Assembly: GCF_963668085.1 (NCBI RefSeq)
Contig: NZ_OY764058.1
Location: 310,001-374,000 of the forward strand
Direction of reading: 5' to 3'
Source of the DNA: an uncultured Ilyobacter sp.
Lineage (GTDB): Bacteria; Fusobacteriota; Fusobacteriia; Fusobacteriales; Fusobacteriaceae
DNA length: 64,000 nucleotides
Below, piece after piece: positions 45,387 to 53,982 of the stretch. The stretch's first letter is position 1. Every line of letters begins with the position of its first letter. The position numbers were made by a program, and so were the translations under genes. Under the pieces are notes generated by a model that was given only the letters and a program-made list of their open reading frames with translations, was not told the DNA's origin and did no database searches.

Positions 45387-46783
45387 TGAAAGGTAGAATA
45401 AGCAGGGATATATTTTTTTATATGATGATAATATCCATACTGCCGATATTTCTGATATATCTTTTGAATGCCACACTTCTAGACAGCTACTCCCTAAATA
45501 AAAAGAAAGAGGAACTTCATCAAATATCAAAACTTCTAACAGAAGGAGATGGCAATATCAACATCCCGAGACTCAAGAGAGAGAGCAATATAGAGGTGTA
45601 TTTTCTCGGAATGGAAGATAGGTATCAATATCGTATAGATGATGATGTAAGGGGAATTTTAGATGACCTTGACTGGGATGATGTGGAGATTGGTGACAAT
45701 ATAGAGAAAATATATCAGAAAGAGCAGGGGATAAATCTTCTGGTTAACATCACAAAAATAACAAATCAGATGTTTCTAATTATAACTACCCCTATATCTT
45801 CTGTGGAGAATTCAGTGAAAATAAGCAGAGAATTTTATTATTACAGTTTTTTTCTGGTGGCATTCTTGTCCCTGGTTGTTTCATACATTTTTTCAAATAA
45901 GGTTTCAAAACCTATTATTCGTTTGGAAAAAAATGCCAAAGATATATCCATGCTTAATTTTGATGAGAAATTGCATATAAAAACCGGCAACGAACTTGAA
46001 AGTTTGGGGGAAAGTATAAATATTATGTCAGAAAAACTTGAAGGTGCCATTGAAAACCTCAAAAATGCCAATACTCAGCTAGAGATTGATCTTGAAAATG
46101 AAAGAAAACTGGAAATAATGAGGCGTAGTTTTATATCTAGTGTAAATCATGAACTAAAGACCCCTTTAGCAATTATGAGGGTTTATGCAGAGGGACTCCT
46201 CGAAGGGGTAGCTGGCGGTGAGGAGGTAGATGAATACTGCAAAACCATTGTTGAAGAAGTTGAAAATATGGAAAAGATAGTAAAGGAGCTTCTTTATTTT
46301 TCGGAGATAGAGGCTGGGTACAAAAAAGCTCAAATGGAGTCCTTTAGGATAGATTTACTTGTAGAAAGAGTATTGGAAAATTATTCCTACGACTTTAAGG
46401 AAAAAAATGTTAAATTAAATTTTTTACTAAAAAATGAAAAGGTCTATGGGGATATAAAACTAATTGAAAGAGTATTAGAAAACTTTTTCAGTAATGCTGT
46501 CACCTATGTTCCGAAAAATGGTGAGATTAAAATAAAGGGATCTTCCGATAGAGATTTTCTAAAAATAACGGTTTTTAATAGCGGAGATAAAATTCCAGAG
46601 GATAAAATCAATGACATATGGAAACCTTTTTTCAAACTTGATAAGGCTAGAACCAGAAAGTACGGTGGGACAGGTTTAGGTCTATCTATTGTAAAAAAGA
46701 TCCTAGACATACATAGTTCTGATTATGGTGTTTATAACCTCAGAGATGGTGTTGAGTTTTTCTTTACTCTTAAAAAATCATAA
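45386..46783 (+). CDS. Sensor histidine kinase
   Basis: A 465-residue kinase. TM1 ~10-30, an extracytoplasmic sensor of ~120 residues, TM2 ~152-170, then HAMP (~171-225), a coiled coil and HisKA with His255 in SSVNHELKTPLA. The ATPase has N-box ENFFSNAV, G1 NSGDKIPED and G2 GGTGLGLSIVKK. It phosphorylates the preceding regulator. The sensor domain matches no family I recognise; the two small exported proteins upstream are possible ligands or targets. Confidence 0.92.
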   Translation: MKGRISRDIFFYMMIISILPIFLIYLLNATLLDSYSLNKKKEELHQISKLLTEGDGNINIPRLKRESNIEVYFLGMEDRYQYRIDDDVRGILDDLDWDDVEIGDNIEKIYQKEQGINLLVNITKITNQMFLIITTPISSVENSVKISREFYYYSFFLVAFLSLVVSYIFSNKVSKPIIRLEKNAKDISMLNFDEKLHIKTGNELESLGESINIMSEKLEGAIENLKNANTQLEIDLENERKLEIMRRSFISSVNHELKTPLAIMRVYAEGLLEGVAGGEEVDEYCKTIVEEVENMEKIVKELLYFSEIEAGYKKAQMESFRIDLLVERVLENYSYDFKEKNVKLNFLLKNEKVYGDIKLIERVLENFFSNAVTYVPKNGEIKIKGSSDRDFLKITVFNSGDKIPEDKINDIWKPFFKLDKARTRKYGGTGLGLSIVKKILDIHSSDYGVYNLRDGVEFFFTLKKS

Positions 46784-46826
46784 AACATATCAAGTTTAAA
46801 CAATAAAAATAGTGCTAATTGAATAA

Positions 46827-46860
46827 AAAGGAGTCTGATGAATATTCATCAGACTCCTTT
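46827..46860. terminator. Bidirectional terminator, perfect palindrome
   Basis: A 34-bp perfect palindrome (17 + 17) between convergent genes, A-run on the left and T-run on the right. Confidence 0.9.
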
Positions 46861-46864
46861 TGTG

Positions 46865-48079
46865 TTACTTCGAATATTCCTGTGAAACTTTTAGCTGTCT
46901 CTCTGGCTCTAGTAGAGGTATGGCTGTGAGCTTTATACCAATAGCACCTATAGGGGCCGTTATAAGAACGCTCAGGATGGAGACGGCCTGTATAAGCTCT
47001 CCACCCACTACCCCCATCTGAAGTGGCACGCCAGCCTTGGCAGACTGAACAGTAGCCTTTGGAAGGTAGGCTATAACACAAAACAGCCTTTCTCTGTATG
47101 TTAGGTCTGTTCCTAGAAGCGATATCCAGGTCCCTATCGATCTTATCACTAGGGCACTCATAATGGCGAGGGTTCCTGGAATAATTAGATTTCCTATAAG
47201 AGTAGGATTAATTGCGGTACCTACAAGGGTGAATAGGTATATCTGTCCGACCTGCCACACTTTTCCGAGAGTTTCCTTTAGGCTAGTTCCAAGTTCTTTT
47301 TCACAGTAGTTACTGATGACAAAGCCCATGACCATGACCCCAATAAGAGAGTTAATTTTAAGTATTTTTAATTCCTCTAGGATTCTCATTCCAACACCTG
47401 TTGTCAATACCAAGAAGCAGTGTATCAAAGGATTTTTTGTGGTTTTGCACAAAAATTTTAATAAAAGTGCCGCCGCGATACCAGAAAGTACACCTAAAAT
47501 TATAGAAAGAGGTACTAATAGCAAATTGGATGCTATTCCAGATGAAGATCCAAGATAAAGGCTCATAAATGTAGTGAAAAGAGCTATTGCGATACTGTCG
47601 TCTGCGGATCCACCAGCCAGCATCATCTGAGGTATGGCCTTTCTCTGACCTATCCCCCTGTTTATGAGGTCAACCATGGAAGGTATGAGAACTGCTGGAC
47701 TCACTGCAGAGATTATAAATCCTAAAATTCCCCCCTGTATAAAGGTAAATCCAAAAAGTTTCATTGCTGCAAAGGCAACGGCAAAACCTTCAAGACCTGC
47801 GGGAATAAAGCTTAAAAGAAGAGCGGGCCGGCCCATTTTTTTTAGTTGTTCTGTGCTTATTCCGAGACCTCCTGTAATAAGGACGGTAACAAGAGCTATA
47901 CTTTTTAGCTCCTTACTCATGTGCAGTGTAAGGCTGTCTATTTGGTTTAAGTATGCAGGGCCGATTATACAGCCGAATATTATCATACCTATTAATTTTG
48001 GAAGCTTTATCTTTTCAGCAATTTTACCTGCATAGTGTCCCCCTATAAGAAGAAGAGACAGAGAAATTAATGTTTTCAT
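46865..48079 (-). CDS. CPA2-family antiporter under fluoride riboswitch control
   Basis: A 404-residue exchanger with ~12 membrane segments (HYAGKIAEKIKLPKLIGMIIFG near the start; GGSADDSIAIALFTTF with the double Asp used for ion binding). No soluble TrkA-N or EIIA domain follows. CPA2/NhaA-type antiporters are a known gene class behind fluoride riboswitches, so it probably helps fluoride tolerance by moving F- or adjusting Na+/H+ balance. The direct substrate is unproven. RBS AAGGAGTG; the riboswitch lies 18 bp upstream of the start. Confidence 0.88.
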   Translation of the reverse strand: MKTLISLSLLLIGGHYAGKIAEKIKLPKLIGMIIFGCIIGPAYLNQIDSLTLHMSKELKSIALVTVLITGGLGISTEQLKKMGRPALLLSFIPAGLEGFAVAFAAMKLFGFTFIQGGILGFIISAVSPAVLIPSMVDLINRGIGQRKAIPQMMLAGGSADDSIAIALFTTFMSLYLGSSSGIASNLLLVPLSIILGVLSGIAAALLLKFLCKTTKNPLIHCFLVLTTGVGMRILEELKILKINSLIGVMVMGFVISNYCEKELGTSLKETLGKVWQVGQIYLFTLVGTAINPTLIGNLIIPGTLAIMSALVIRSIGTWISLLGTDLTYRERLFCVIAYLPKATVQSAKAGVPLQMGVVGGELIQAVSILSVLITAPIGAIGIKLTAIPLLEPERQLKVSQEYSK

Positions 48080-48096
48080 ATTTCACTCCTTTTAAC

Positions 48097-48186
48097 AAAA
48101 AAAGCTCCTACAGTTTTTTCTGTAGAAGCCATCATCTTCAAAGTTTTGAAGCATTTGGAATATTTCCGGGAGAGCTTCATCCCCCA
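48097..48186 (-). ncRNA. Fluoride (crcB) riboswitch with terminator
   Basis: On the minus strand, from 48185, GGGG-GATGAAGCTC-TCCC forms the first stem-loop. The loop segment GAAGC pairs with GCTTC in the later conserved GATGGCTTCTAC (48132-48121), the fluoride aptamer pseudoknot pattern. An extra hairpin GGAAATATTCC is inserted, followed by stem CTTCAAA/TTTGAAG. The 3' strand can instead pair as GCTTCTACAG/CTGTAGGAGC (48129-48120 with 48113-48104) followed by seven T, a terminator. Fluoride binding should prevent that terminator and switch the antiporter on. Confidence 0.92.
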
Positions 48187-48206
48187 TGTTATTTTCTATT
48201 TAAATT

Positions 48207-48235
48207 ATTATACATCAATATTTATCCCTTGTCAA
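48207..48235 (-). promoter_or_regulatory. Consensus promoter of the fluoride-responsive antiporter
   Basis: Minus strand TTGACA (48235-48230), 17-base spacer, TATAAT (48212-48207). Both hexamers are perfect, as expected when control is by a riboswitch after initiation. Confidence 0.92.
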
Positions 48236-48293
48236 TAAAGTCAATACTTATTTTAGAATCAGAATACTTTTATGGCAATATCAAAGATAATTT

Positions 48294-49703
48294 TTAGCAC
48301 TCTGAATATATTGAGAATACAACATCACCCCATACGATTGCCTTATCTGACTCTAGAGTAACATTTATTCTCTCGCTTTCTTCTGCTATTTTTTTAGCAC
48401 ACTTATTAAAGTTTAAAAGAATATCCTCACTTAGATTTTCCTGGTTTTTCTGAACATTTCTTATGCTTTGAAATTTGTCAATATTCTCAATAAAATTGTC
48501 CCCTTCTAGAGAAACTGTGATATTGATTTTATCCAACTGATTTTCCTTGGAAAGATTCTTTATTCTTAGAGCTGCCTCTATCATATCTCCCCTTGCTATC
48601 TCCTTTGGAAATTCAAAAGAAAACTGGCAAATTTTAGCTGGATTATTCTGAGTGAATTTAAAATTATAGTGATTAAGCGTCTGTTCTCCGCATATATCAA
48701 TTGACATGAGCCTTTTCACTTCTTCTGAATCATTGGTTTTTCCAAGAAGATGCATGAGTTTTGTCAATGCCGCCTCAGGTGTCAGGTCTAGTCCACTGAC
48801 TACTCCAGCATCTACAAGTCTGGTGCTGGCCTCATACATTCCCATTTTCACAGTACCTGTGGTGCACTGGGTGATGTTTACAACTACGATACCCCTAGAT
48901 GTAATGGAGTTTATGACTTCTATAAAATCAGTGTTGGTAGGAGCATTTCCATTTCCATAAGTTTTTAATATAACCCCTTTTACATCCCCTATACTTTTAA
49001 ATATATTTTTTAAGTAAGAAGGTTTAAGTCCTGGAAATATCTCAATCATGATAACTCTGTTATCTAAAGAAGTTTCTATGTAAAAATTACCTTGTCTCTT
49101 TTTAAGAAGCTTGTTTTTCTTTATCCCAAGTTCGGCCCCTGCCTCTCCTAAGGCCGGATAATTTGGAGAAGAAAACCCAAAATAATTTCTGGCATCATTT
49201 TTTCTGCTTCTGTTACCTCTGAGAAGAGTATCTCTGAAAAATATACAGACCTCGGGAACCAACCTTATGCCGTAAAACTCATTTCCCGCTATTTGTATGG
49301 CAGTAACAAGATTTTGAAGGGCATCACTTCGGGGTTTTTCTAAAGGCACCTGTGCCCCTGTTATAATAACTGGTTTATCAAGGTTTTTGAGCATAAATGA
49401 TAGGGCAGAGGCTGTGTAGGACATGGTATCCGTTCCGTGAAGCAAAACGAATCCCCTGTAATTATTGTAGTTTCTTTCGATTACTTCAGCCATTTTCACC
49501 CAGCTTTCAGGGCTCATATCAGAGGAATCCACCAAGGGATCAAATTGATAGTAGTCAGTAGAAAACCCTTGGAGCACTGGGTGTTCTTTTGCTATCTCAC
49601 TCCAGTTTTCTGCAGGTCTAAGGGGACTCATAGTGTTTCCTTTTTCGCTGTGAACCATGCCGATTGTTCCGCCTGTATTGATAATAAGAACTTTGTCTAA
49701 CAT
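48294..49703 (-). CDS. ansA: Type I asparaginase with C-terminal extension
   Basis: A 469-residue protein. Residues 1-~335 are a cytoplasmic-type asparaginase: INTGGTIGMVHSEKGN (catalytic Thr) and LHGTDTMSYTASALSFML. It hydrolyses asparagine to aspartate and ammonia. No signal peptide. Residues ~340-469 are an extra domain, beta-rich then helical (FSFEFPKEIARGDMIEAALR, ILLNFNKCAKKIAEESERIN), absent from standard ~340-residue AnsA; its role is unknown. RBS AGGAGGGAAT. Confidence 0.88.
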   Translation of the reverse strand: MLDKVLIINTGGTIGMVHSEKGNTMSPLRPAENWSEIAKEHPVLQGFSTDYYQFDPLVDSSDMSPESWVKMAEVIERNYNNYRGFVLLHGTDTMSYTASALSFMLKNLDKPVIITGAQVPLEKPRSDALQNLVTAIQIAGNEFYGIRLVPEVCIFFRDTLLRGNRSRKNDARNYFGFSSPNYPALGEAGAELGIKKNKLLKKRQGNFYIETSLDNRVIMIEIFPGLKPSYLKNIFKSIGDVKGVILKTYGNGNAPTNTDFIEVINSITSRGIVVVNITQCTTGTVKMGMYEASTRLVDAGVVSGLDLTPEAALTKLMHLLGKTNDSEEVKRLMSIDICGEQTLNHYNFKFTQNNPAKICQFSFEFPKEIARGDMIEAALRIKNLSKENQLDKINITVSLEGDNFIENIDKFQSIRNVQKNQENLSEDILLNFNKCAKKIAEESERINVTLESDKAIVWGDVVFSIYSEC

Positions 49704-49792
49704 TTATTCCTCCCTTTTAGGCTAAAAGATTATTATAATTCAAATTAATTTTAAAAGATGATTTTTAGTCTGCCAAAATGAGTATACATTTC

Positions 49793-49828
49793 TTTGAAAA
49801 TAAGTTCAATAGTAAATTTATTTTCAAA
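49793..49828. repeat. Inverted repeat upstream of dnaN
   Basis: TTTGAAAATAA (49793-49803) and TTATTTTCAAA (49818-49828), 11 bp perfect, in the divergent ansA/dnaN region. It could be an operator, or AT-rich chance. Confidence 0.4.
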
Positions 49829-49907
49829 ATTCTTAAATTTAAATATCTTGTGTCTATTATAAATATATAGTATACTTTTTTTAAAACTGTTTTTTTGGGG
49901 GGATTTG

Positions 49908-50999
49908 ATGAAAATCAAAGTGAACCGAGAGGAGCTTATTAAAGTCCTTTCAAATCTTTCTGTAGTCGTAAGAGAAAATTCAATAAGACCTGTAATGTCA
50001 GGGGCAAAGTTAGAAGCAAAAGATGGTATGGCTGTGTTTACAGGATCAAACCTTGAGTTTAGTTATATATCCTCTATTCCTGCACAAGTCGAGAATGAGG
50101 GAGTAACTGTCTTTAAAATACCTCTGATTCTCGAGTATATCAAACTTTTAGACGAGGAAAACCTTGAGATGATCGTCGGTGAAGGAAAGCTTTCTATTCA
50201 CAGAGCTGAGTTTTCTATCATGGACTGGGAAGACTATCCAGAGATAGAGGAAAATGAATCAGATGATCTTTTTGTTCTTGAGAGTGAAAAAATAATATCA
50301 GCCTTTGAGAAAGTTAAATTTTCAGCTTTTCCAACTGTTGACAATCTAGCTATAAACTGTATTAGAATGTCCTGCGAAAGTGAAAATCTAAATTTTATAT
50401 CCACTGACTCTTACAGGCTTACAAAGTTTACAATGCCTGCTGCTTGTGAATCAAACCAGGAGATATCAATACCTCTAGAAAGCGTAGGTACCATCTGCAA
50501 ACTTTTAAAAGATACAGAAGAGCCAGCTAGATTTGGTGTTAAAAATGCTGTGTTAACTGTAAGATGTGGAGACTCCTATATGTCTACAAGACTTATAGAG
50601 CTTCCTTTTCCAGATTACAGATCAATTTTTAAAAGTATGTCGTATACAAAACAGATAGAGCTTAATACAGATGATTTTAAGAAATCAATGAAAAAGGTTT
50701 TAACTGTGGCAAAGAGAAATATTGAAACAAAAAATGGAGCCCTTTTTGAATTTAAAGGAAACAAACTTGTTTCCACAGTTTCTTCAGGAACTGCCAAAAC
50801 GGTTCAAAAGCTAGATACTATTAAAGACGGGGATGATTTTAGGGCTTCACTAAATGTGAAGTTTATCTACGACTTTATAGGAAATATTCAAAAGAACAGC
50901 ATAATAAAGGCCACCAACTCAAGCTCAATGTTTATTTTAGAAGAAACTGGAAACAGTAGCTATACATATGTACTCATGCCTTTGGCCTTGAGGGATTAG
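49908..50999 (+). CDS. dnaN: DNA polymerase III beta (sliding clamp)
   Basis: A 363-residue clamp that tethers the replicative polymerase. Three repeated DNA-clamp domains span the length; the N-terminus KVNREELIKVLSNLSVVV and the C-terminal ...SYTYVLMPLAL (the usual MPMR-like end) are typical. Starts: ATG at 49908 sits five bases after a G-run; TTG at 49905 is too close. The gene stands alone, without dnaA, recF or gyrB beside it, which is unusual across bacteria. Confidence 0.93.
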   Translation: MKIKVNREELIKVLSNLSVVVRENSIRPVMSGAKLEAKDGMAVFTGSNLEFSYISSIPAQVENEGVTVFKIPLILEYIKLLDEENLEMIVGEGKLSIHRAEFSIMDWEDYPEIEENESDDLFVLESEKIISAFEKVKFSAFPTVDNLAINCIRMSCESENLNFISTDSYRLTKFTMPAACESNQEISIPLESVGTICKLLKDTEEPARFGVKNAVLTVRCGDSYMSTRLIELPFPDYRSIFKSMSYTKQIELNTDDFKKSMKKVLTVAKRNIETKNGALFEFKGNKLVSTVSSGTAKTVQKLDTIKDGDDFRASLNVKFIYDFIGNIQKNSIIKATNSSSMFILEETGNSSYTYVLMPLALRD

Positions 51000-51037
51000 C
51001 AGTAAAAAATAAAAGCTTCAATAGCTTACTAGACATT

Positions 51038-51069
51038 AAAAAGAGAGAGCCGATAAACTCTCTCTTTTT
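51038..51069. terminator. Bidirectional terminator
   Basis: Stem AAAAAGAGAGAG (51038-51049) with CTCTCTCTTTTT (51058-51069) between convergent genes. Confidence 0.88.
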
Positions 51070-51092
51070 GTTATGAAATTTTACTCTACTTA

Positions 51093-52559
51093 CTAGTATT
51101 TATAAAAATAACTTCCCCCTATAAACTCTTTGAGAATAGAGTCATCTGGGACAAAGTCAGAATCTATCTCTCTGAAGTAATTTAAAAATTTAACAAGTCT
51201 CTGAGCTTCCTCATAAAATATACTTCCTGGCTGTACCTTCTTTAACTCACCGTGGGCATATTTTTTTAGTACACCCAATTCATAAATTAGGTTAGAGTCA
51301 AATATTGCATCAGCCTCTTCCTGGAATGGAAATATATTTTTTTCCTCTCCACGTCTAACTGATTCCCACATATTTAGTGTTCCTTCTGCACTGGTTCCTC
51401 TTGATAAGCTGTCTCTCACAATTCTTCTGAGTTTTCTGACCTCACTTGTTGGGATTCTGTTGTGATCATCGACATTTAAGGTGGTGAGGCAGCTTATATA
51501 AATTTTATATTTATTCAGTTTTGGTATTTCCCATGTAAGTTCCTCATTTAGGCCGTGTATTCCCTCTATGAGAATAATTCCGTTTTCTGCTAATTTTACC
51601 TTCTTGCCAACATTTTCTCGCTCACCGCTGAGAAAGTTATATTTTGGGATCTCCACCTCTTTTCCGTCCATGAGTTCTTTTAAACTCTTGTTTAAAAGTT
51701 TTATGTCTAAGGCTTTTATTGATTCAAAATCTTTTTTACCATTTACATCTAGAGGTAAAAACTCTCTCCCTATATAATAGTTGTCTAGAGATATCACAAG
51801 TGGTTTTAGTCCGTTTACCTTGAGGTGTATAGCAAGTCTTTGGGTAAAGGTAGTTTTACCAGATGATGAAGGTCCAGCTATAGTTACTAGTTTAATGTTT
51901 TCTTTTTTAGATATTTCATCTGCAATAAAAGAAAGTTTTTTATGGTGAAGGGCTTCATTGACCATTATAAGTTCGGCTATCTCTTTATTGAGTATCTTTT
52001 CATTGAGAGCTCCTACGTCTGAAACTTCCATTATCTGACCCCATTTTTCAGATTCGTGGAATATCTTCGCAAGTTTTGGATGGTCAGTTTCCACAGGAAT
52101 CCTATAAGGGTCATTTTGGAAGGGATATTTTAAAATAAATCCTCCGTTATAGGGGGATAGATCAAATAAATTGAGATAACCTGTACTACTTAACATACCA
52201 TTGTGGTAGTAGTCATAAAAACCCTCCATTTCGTAGACTCTTAGGTCTACCCAATCACTGTATTCAATGAGTCTTCTCATATCTGGTCTGTTGTATATGC
52301 AGTCATGTTTTTGAATATCACAAATAGGCAAAACCACTGGTCGGATGGGAATATCTTCTCTTATAAGTTCCCCCATTCTGTTTTTTATAGCTAGGATATC
52401 TTCAGACCGTATTTTAGGATTCTTTAGTATCTCTCCATAGATTCCCTTATTGAGAGAGTGGTGTATTTTTACTTCTGCTTCTGGAAACAGGTCGTAGGTA
52501 GCCTTGATCAAAATGAATTTTAAAGTTGTGTAGTAATTTCTTTCATTATAGTTTTCCAT
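51093..52559 (-). CDS. Uridine-kinase-like nucleoside kinase with ThrRS-like N-terminal domain
   Basis: A 488-residue protein. The N-terminal ~190 residues resemble the threonyl-tRNA synthetase second additional domain (HHSLNKGIYGEI, then RPVVLPICDIQ). The C-terminal half is a P-loop kinase of the uridine kinase/phosphoribulokinase type (Walker A AGPSSSGKTTFTQR, then SLDNYYIGRE). It phosphorylates a nucleoside, probably uridine or cytidine. Start is ATG 52559 after AAGGGAG. It follows the lipid kinase gene by 22 bp. Confidence 0.85.
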   Translation of the reverse strand: MENYNERNYYTTLKFILIKATYDLFPEAEVKIHHSLNKGIYGEILKNPKIRSEDILAIKNRMGELIREDIPIRPVVLPICDIQKHDCIYNRPDMRRLIEYSDWVDLRVYEMEGFYDYYHNGMLSSTGYLNLFDLSPYNGGFILKYPFQNDPYRIPVETDHPKLAKIFHESEKWGQIMEVSDVGALNEKILNKEIAELIMVNEALHHKKLSFIADEISKKENIKLVTIAGPSSSGKTTFTQRLAIHLKVNGLKPLVISLDNYYIGREFLPLDVNGKKDFESIKALDIKLLNKSLKELMDGKEVEIPKYNFLSGERENVGKKVKLAENGIILIEGIHGLNEELTWEIPKLNKYKIYISCLTTLNVDDHNRIPTSEVRKLRRIVRDSLSRGTSAEGTLNMWESVRRGEEKNIFPFQEEADAIFDSNLIYELGVLKKYAHGELKKVQPGSIFYEEAQRLVKFLNYFREIDSDFVPDDSILKEFIGGSYFYKY

Positions 52560-52581
52560 GGTGTTCTCCCTTCGAGTATTA

Positions 52582-53466
52582 TTATTTTGCAAATCCTAGG
52601 ATTTTTAATCCATTTTTTACACATTGTATCTCTAGGGGAAAGTCAGGACCTTTTTCCCCGTCTAGATCAGTTGATATAGGTTCATGGCACTTCAGGTATA
52701 ACCTGTCAGTTTTGAAGTGAATTACCCCCTTGGGATTTTCAAGGTGCTCTTTTTTTAAAAACTTAAAAAAAGATATGAGGGTTTCAGTCATTATTTCGGC
52801 TTTTACTATTACTATGTCTAAAAGGCCGTCATCTAACTGGGATTTATAAGCAATATCTATATTCCCGGCACTTTTCCCGTTGAAGGCAAATATAATAAGA
52901 GAATGACCTGTATATTTTAGTTCCTCAGATTCCACTGTTATCTGAAGTCTTTTGAAGTTTGGTATTTCTATAATACCCCCAAAATAGTATGCCAATTTTC
53001 CCATTGTGTTCTTAAGATTGACATTTGTCTTTTGTGAGACATCTGTAAATAATCCGGCGCTGGCTACATTTACAAAATAAGTATCATTGGCTTTTCCAAG
53101 GTCAATAAATCTAACCTCAGAACTCAATATCTGTTGACAAGCCTCAGATATGTCCTTTGGCATTCCAAGACAGTTTGCAAAATCATTGGCAGTTCCAGTG
53201 GGAAGTATTGCAACAGGTAGGTCTATACCAATTTTCTTCATTATATTTACTACTTGATTTACGGTTCCATCTCCTCCTGCTATGATAATATGGTGGTACT
53301 CCCTGTCAATACCGTTGAATGCATCTTTTATATCTGCTTCAAAGCTTATCCTAAAAGCATCTACAGTATAACCTTTTTTCTGATAAACCTGAAAAACAGT
53401 GTCTAAATTTTTTACTATGTAATTTTCACCAGAATATGGGTTGTATATTAACTTTACCCTTTTCAT
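52582..53466 (-). CDS. Diacylglycerol kinase-family lipid kinase (DagK/YegS)
   Basis: A 294-residue cytoplasmic lipid kinase. The nucleotide-binding motif is AGGDGTVNQVVN near residue 65, and the second block VAILPTGTANDFA follows; the C-terminal beta domain has STDLDGEKGP. It phosphorylates diacylglycerol or a related lipid, recycling lipid head groups. RBS AGGAGATATG. First gene of a two-gene unit with the nucleoside kinase. Confidence 0.9.
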   Translation of the reverse strand: MKRVKLIYNPYSGENYIVKNLDTVFQVYQKKGYTVDAFRISFEADIKDAFNGIDREYHHIIIAGGDGTVNQVVNIMKKIGIDLPVAILPTGTANDFANCLGMPKDISEACQQILSSEVRFIDLGKANDTYFVNVASAGLFTDVSQKTNVNLKNTMGKLAYYFGGIIEIPNFKRLQITVESEELKYTGHSLIIFAFNGKSAGNIDIAYKSQLDDGLLDIVIVKAEIMTETLISFFKFLKKEHLENPKGVIHFKTDRLYLKCHEPISTDLDGEKGPDFPLEIQCVKNGLKILGFAK

Positions 53467-53687
53467 ATCTCCTCCTGAATCAAAAAAAAATTAGATAAAA
53501 AATATTAGCTTAACCTATTAAGAAATTACTCTTAATATTTTATTTTTCCTTTATTAGACTGCGTTAAAAGAAAGATTGGCTTAAAATTATAAAAATAAAA
53601 TTAAGAAAACAATAAAGTCATCAATAATGTATATAATAGTTCTATAAAAGATAAACAGAAATAATCATATGTATCAAAAAAAAACCT

Positions 53688-53716
53688 TTGACATTTTCTG
53701 TTAAATTGATTATGAT
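53688..53716 (+). promoter_or_regulatory. Promoter of the glycine-riboswitch transcript
   Basis: TTGACA (53688-53693) and TATGAT (53711-53716), 17-base spacing, ~25 bp before the riboswitch. Confidence 0.85.
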
Positions 53717-53741
53717 GTTTTTAATAAAAATTTAATTAAGT

Positions 53742-53893
53742 CGGATGAAGGTATAGGGAGAGAGCTGTATATGCAGCCACCGAAGAAGTGAATCTTTCAG
53801 GTAAATGGACCTATACTGGACGAGCCTCTGGAGAGAATTGGTTAATTCTAGTCACCGAAGGAGTAATACTCTCAGGTAAAAGGACAGAGGAAA
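53742..53893 (+). ncRNA. Tandem glycine riboswitch
   Basis: Two consecutive aptamers with the gcvT-type consensus. Aptamer 1 has P1 GTATAGG (53751-53757) with CCTATAC (53810-53816) and the core GCCACCGAAGAAG ... CTTTCAGGTAAATGGAC. Aptamer 2 has P1 CCTCT (53825-53829) with AGAGG (53886-53890) and core CACCGAAGGAGTAA ... CTCTCAGGTAAAAGGAC. The leader GGATGAAG and linker GGACGAGCC can form the known kink-turn. It senses glycine and controls the downstream symporter. The frame reading through it is not coding. Confidence 0.96.
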
Positions 53894-53914
53894 ACAGGCA
53901 TGGCGTGTTTTCTA

Positions 53915-53945
53915 GAGGCTGCATTTTTTGTAGTCTTTTTTTATT
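53915..53945 (+). terminator. Terminator of the glycine riboswitch
   Basis: Stem AGGCTGCA (53916-53923) with TGTAGTCT (53929-53936), two G-U pairs, then a T-run. It lies between the second aptamer and the symporter start, so it is the probable expression platform. Confidence 0.75.
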
Positions 53946-53982
53946 GCGCCCCTTCTGCCATCTGACAGATAAGGGAGGAAAA

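Noticed and set aside
49704..49907. Replication origin next to dnaN
   Set aside because: No cluster of DnaA boxes or dnaA gene; the region is only AT-rich with one inverted repeat.
53788..53982. N-terminal extension of the AgcS frame
   Set aside because: It reads through the tandem glycine riboswitch and its terminator; a strong RBS precedes the ATG at 53983.
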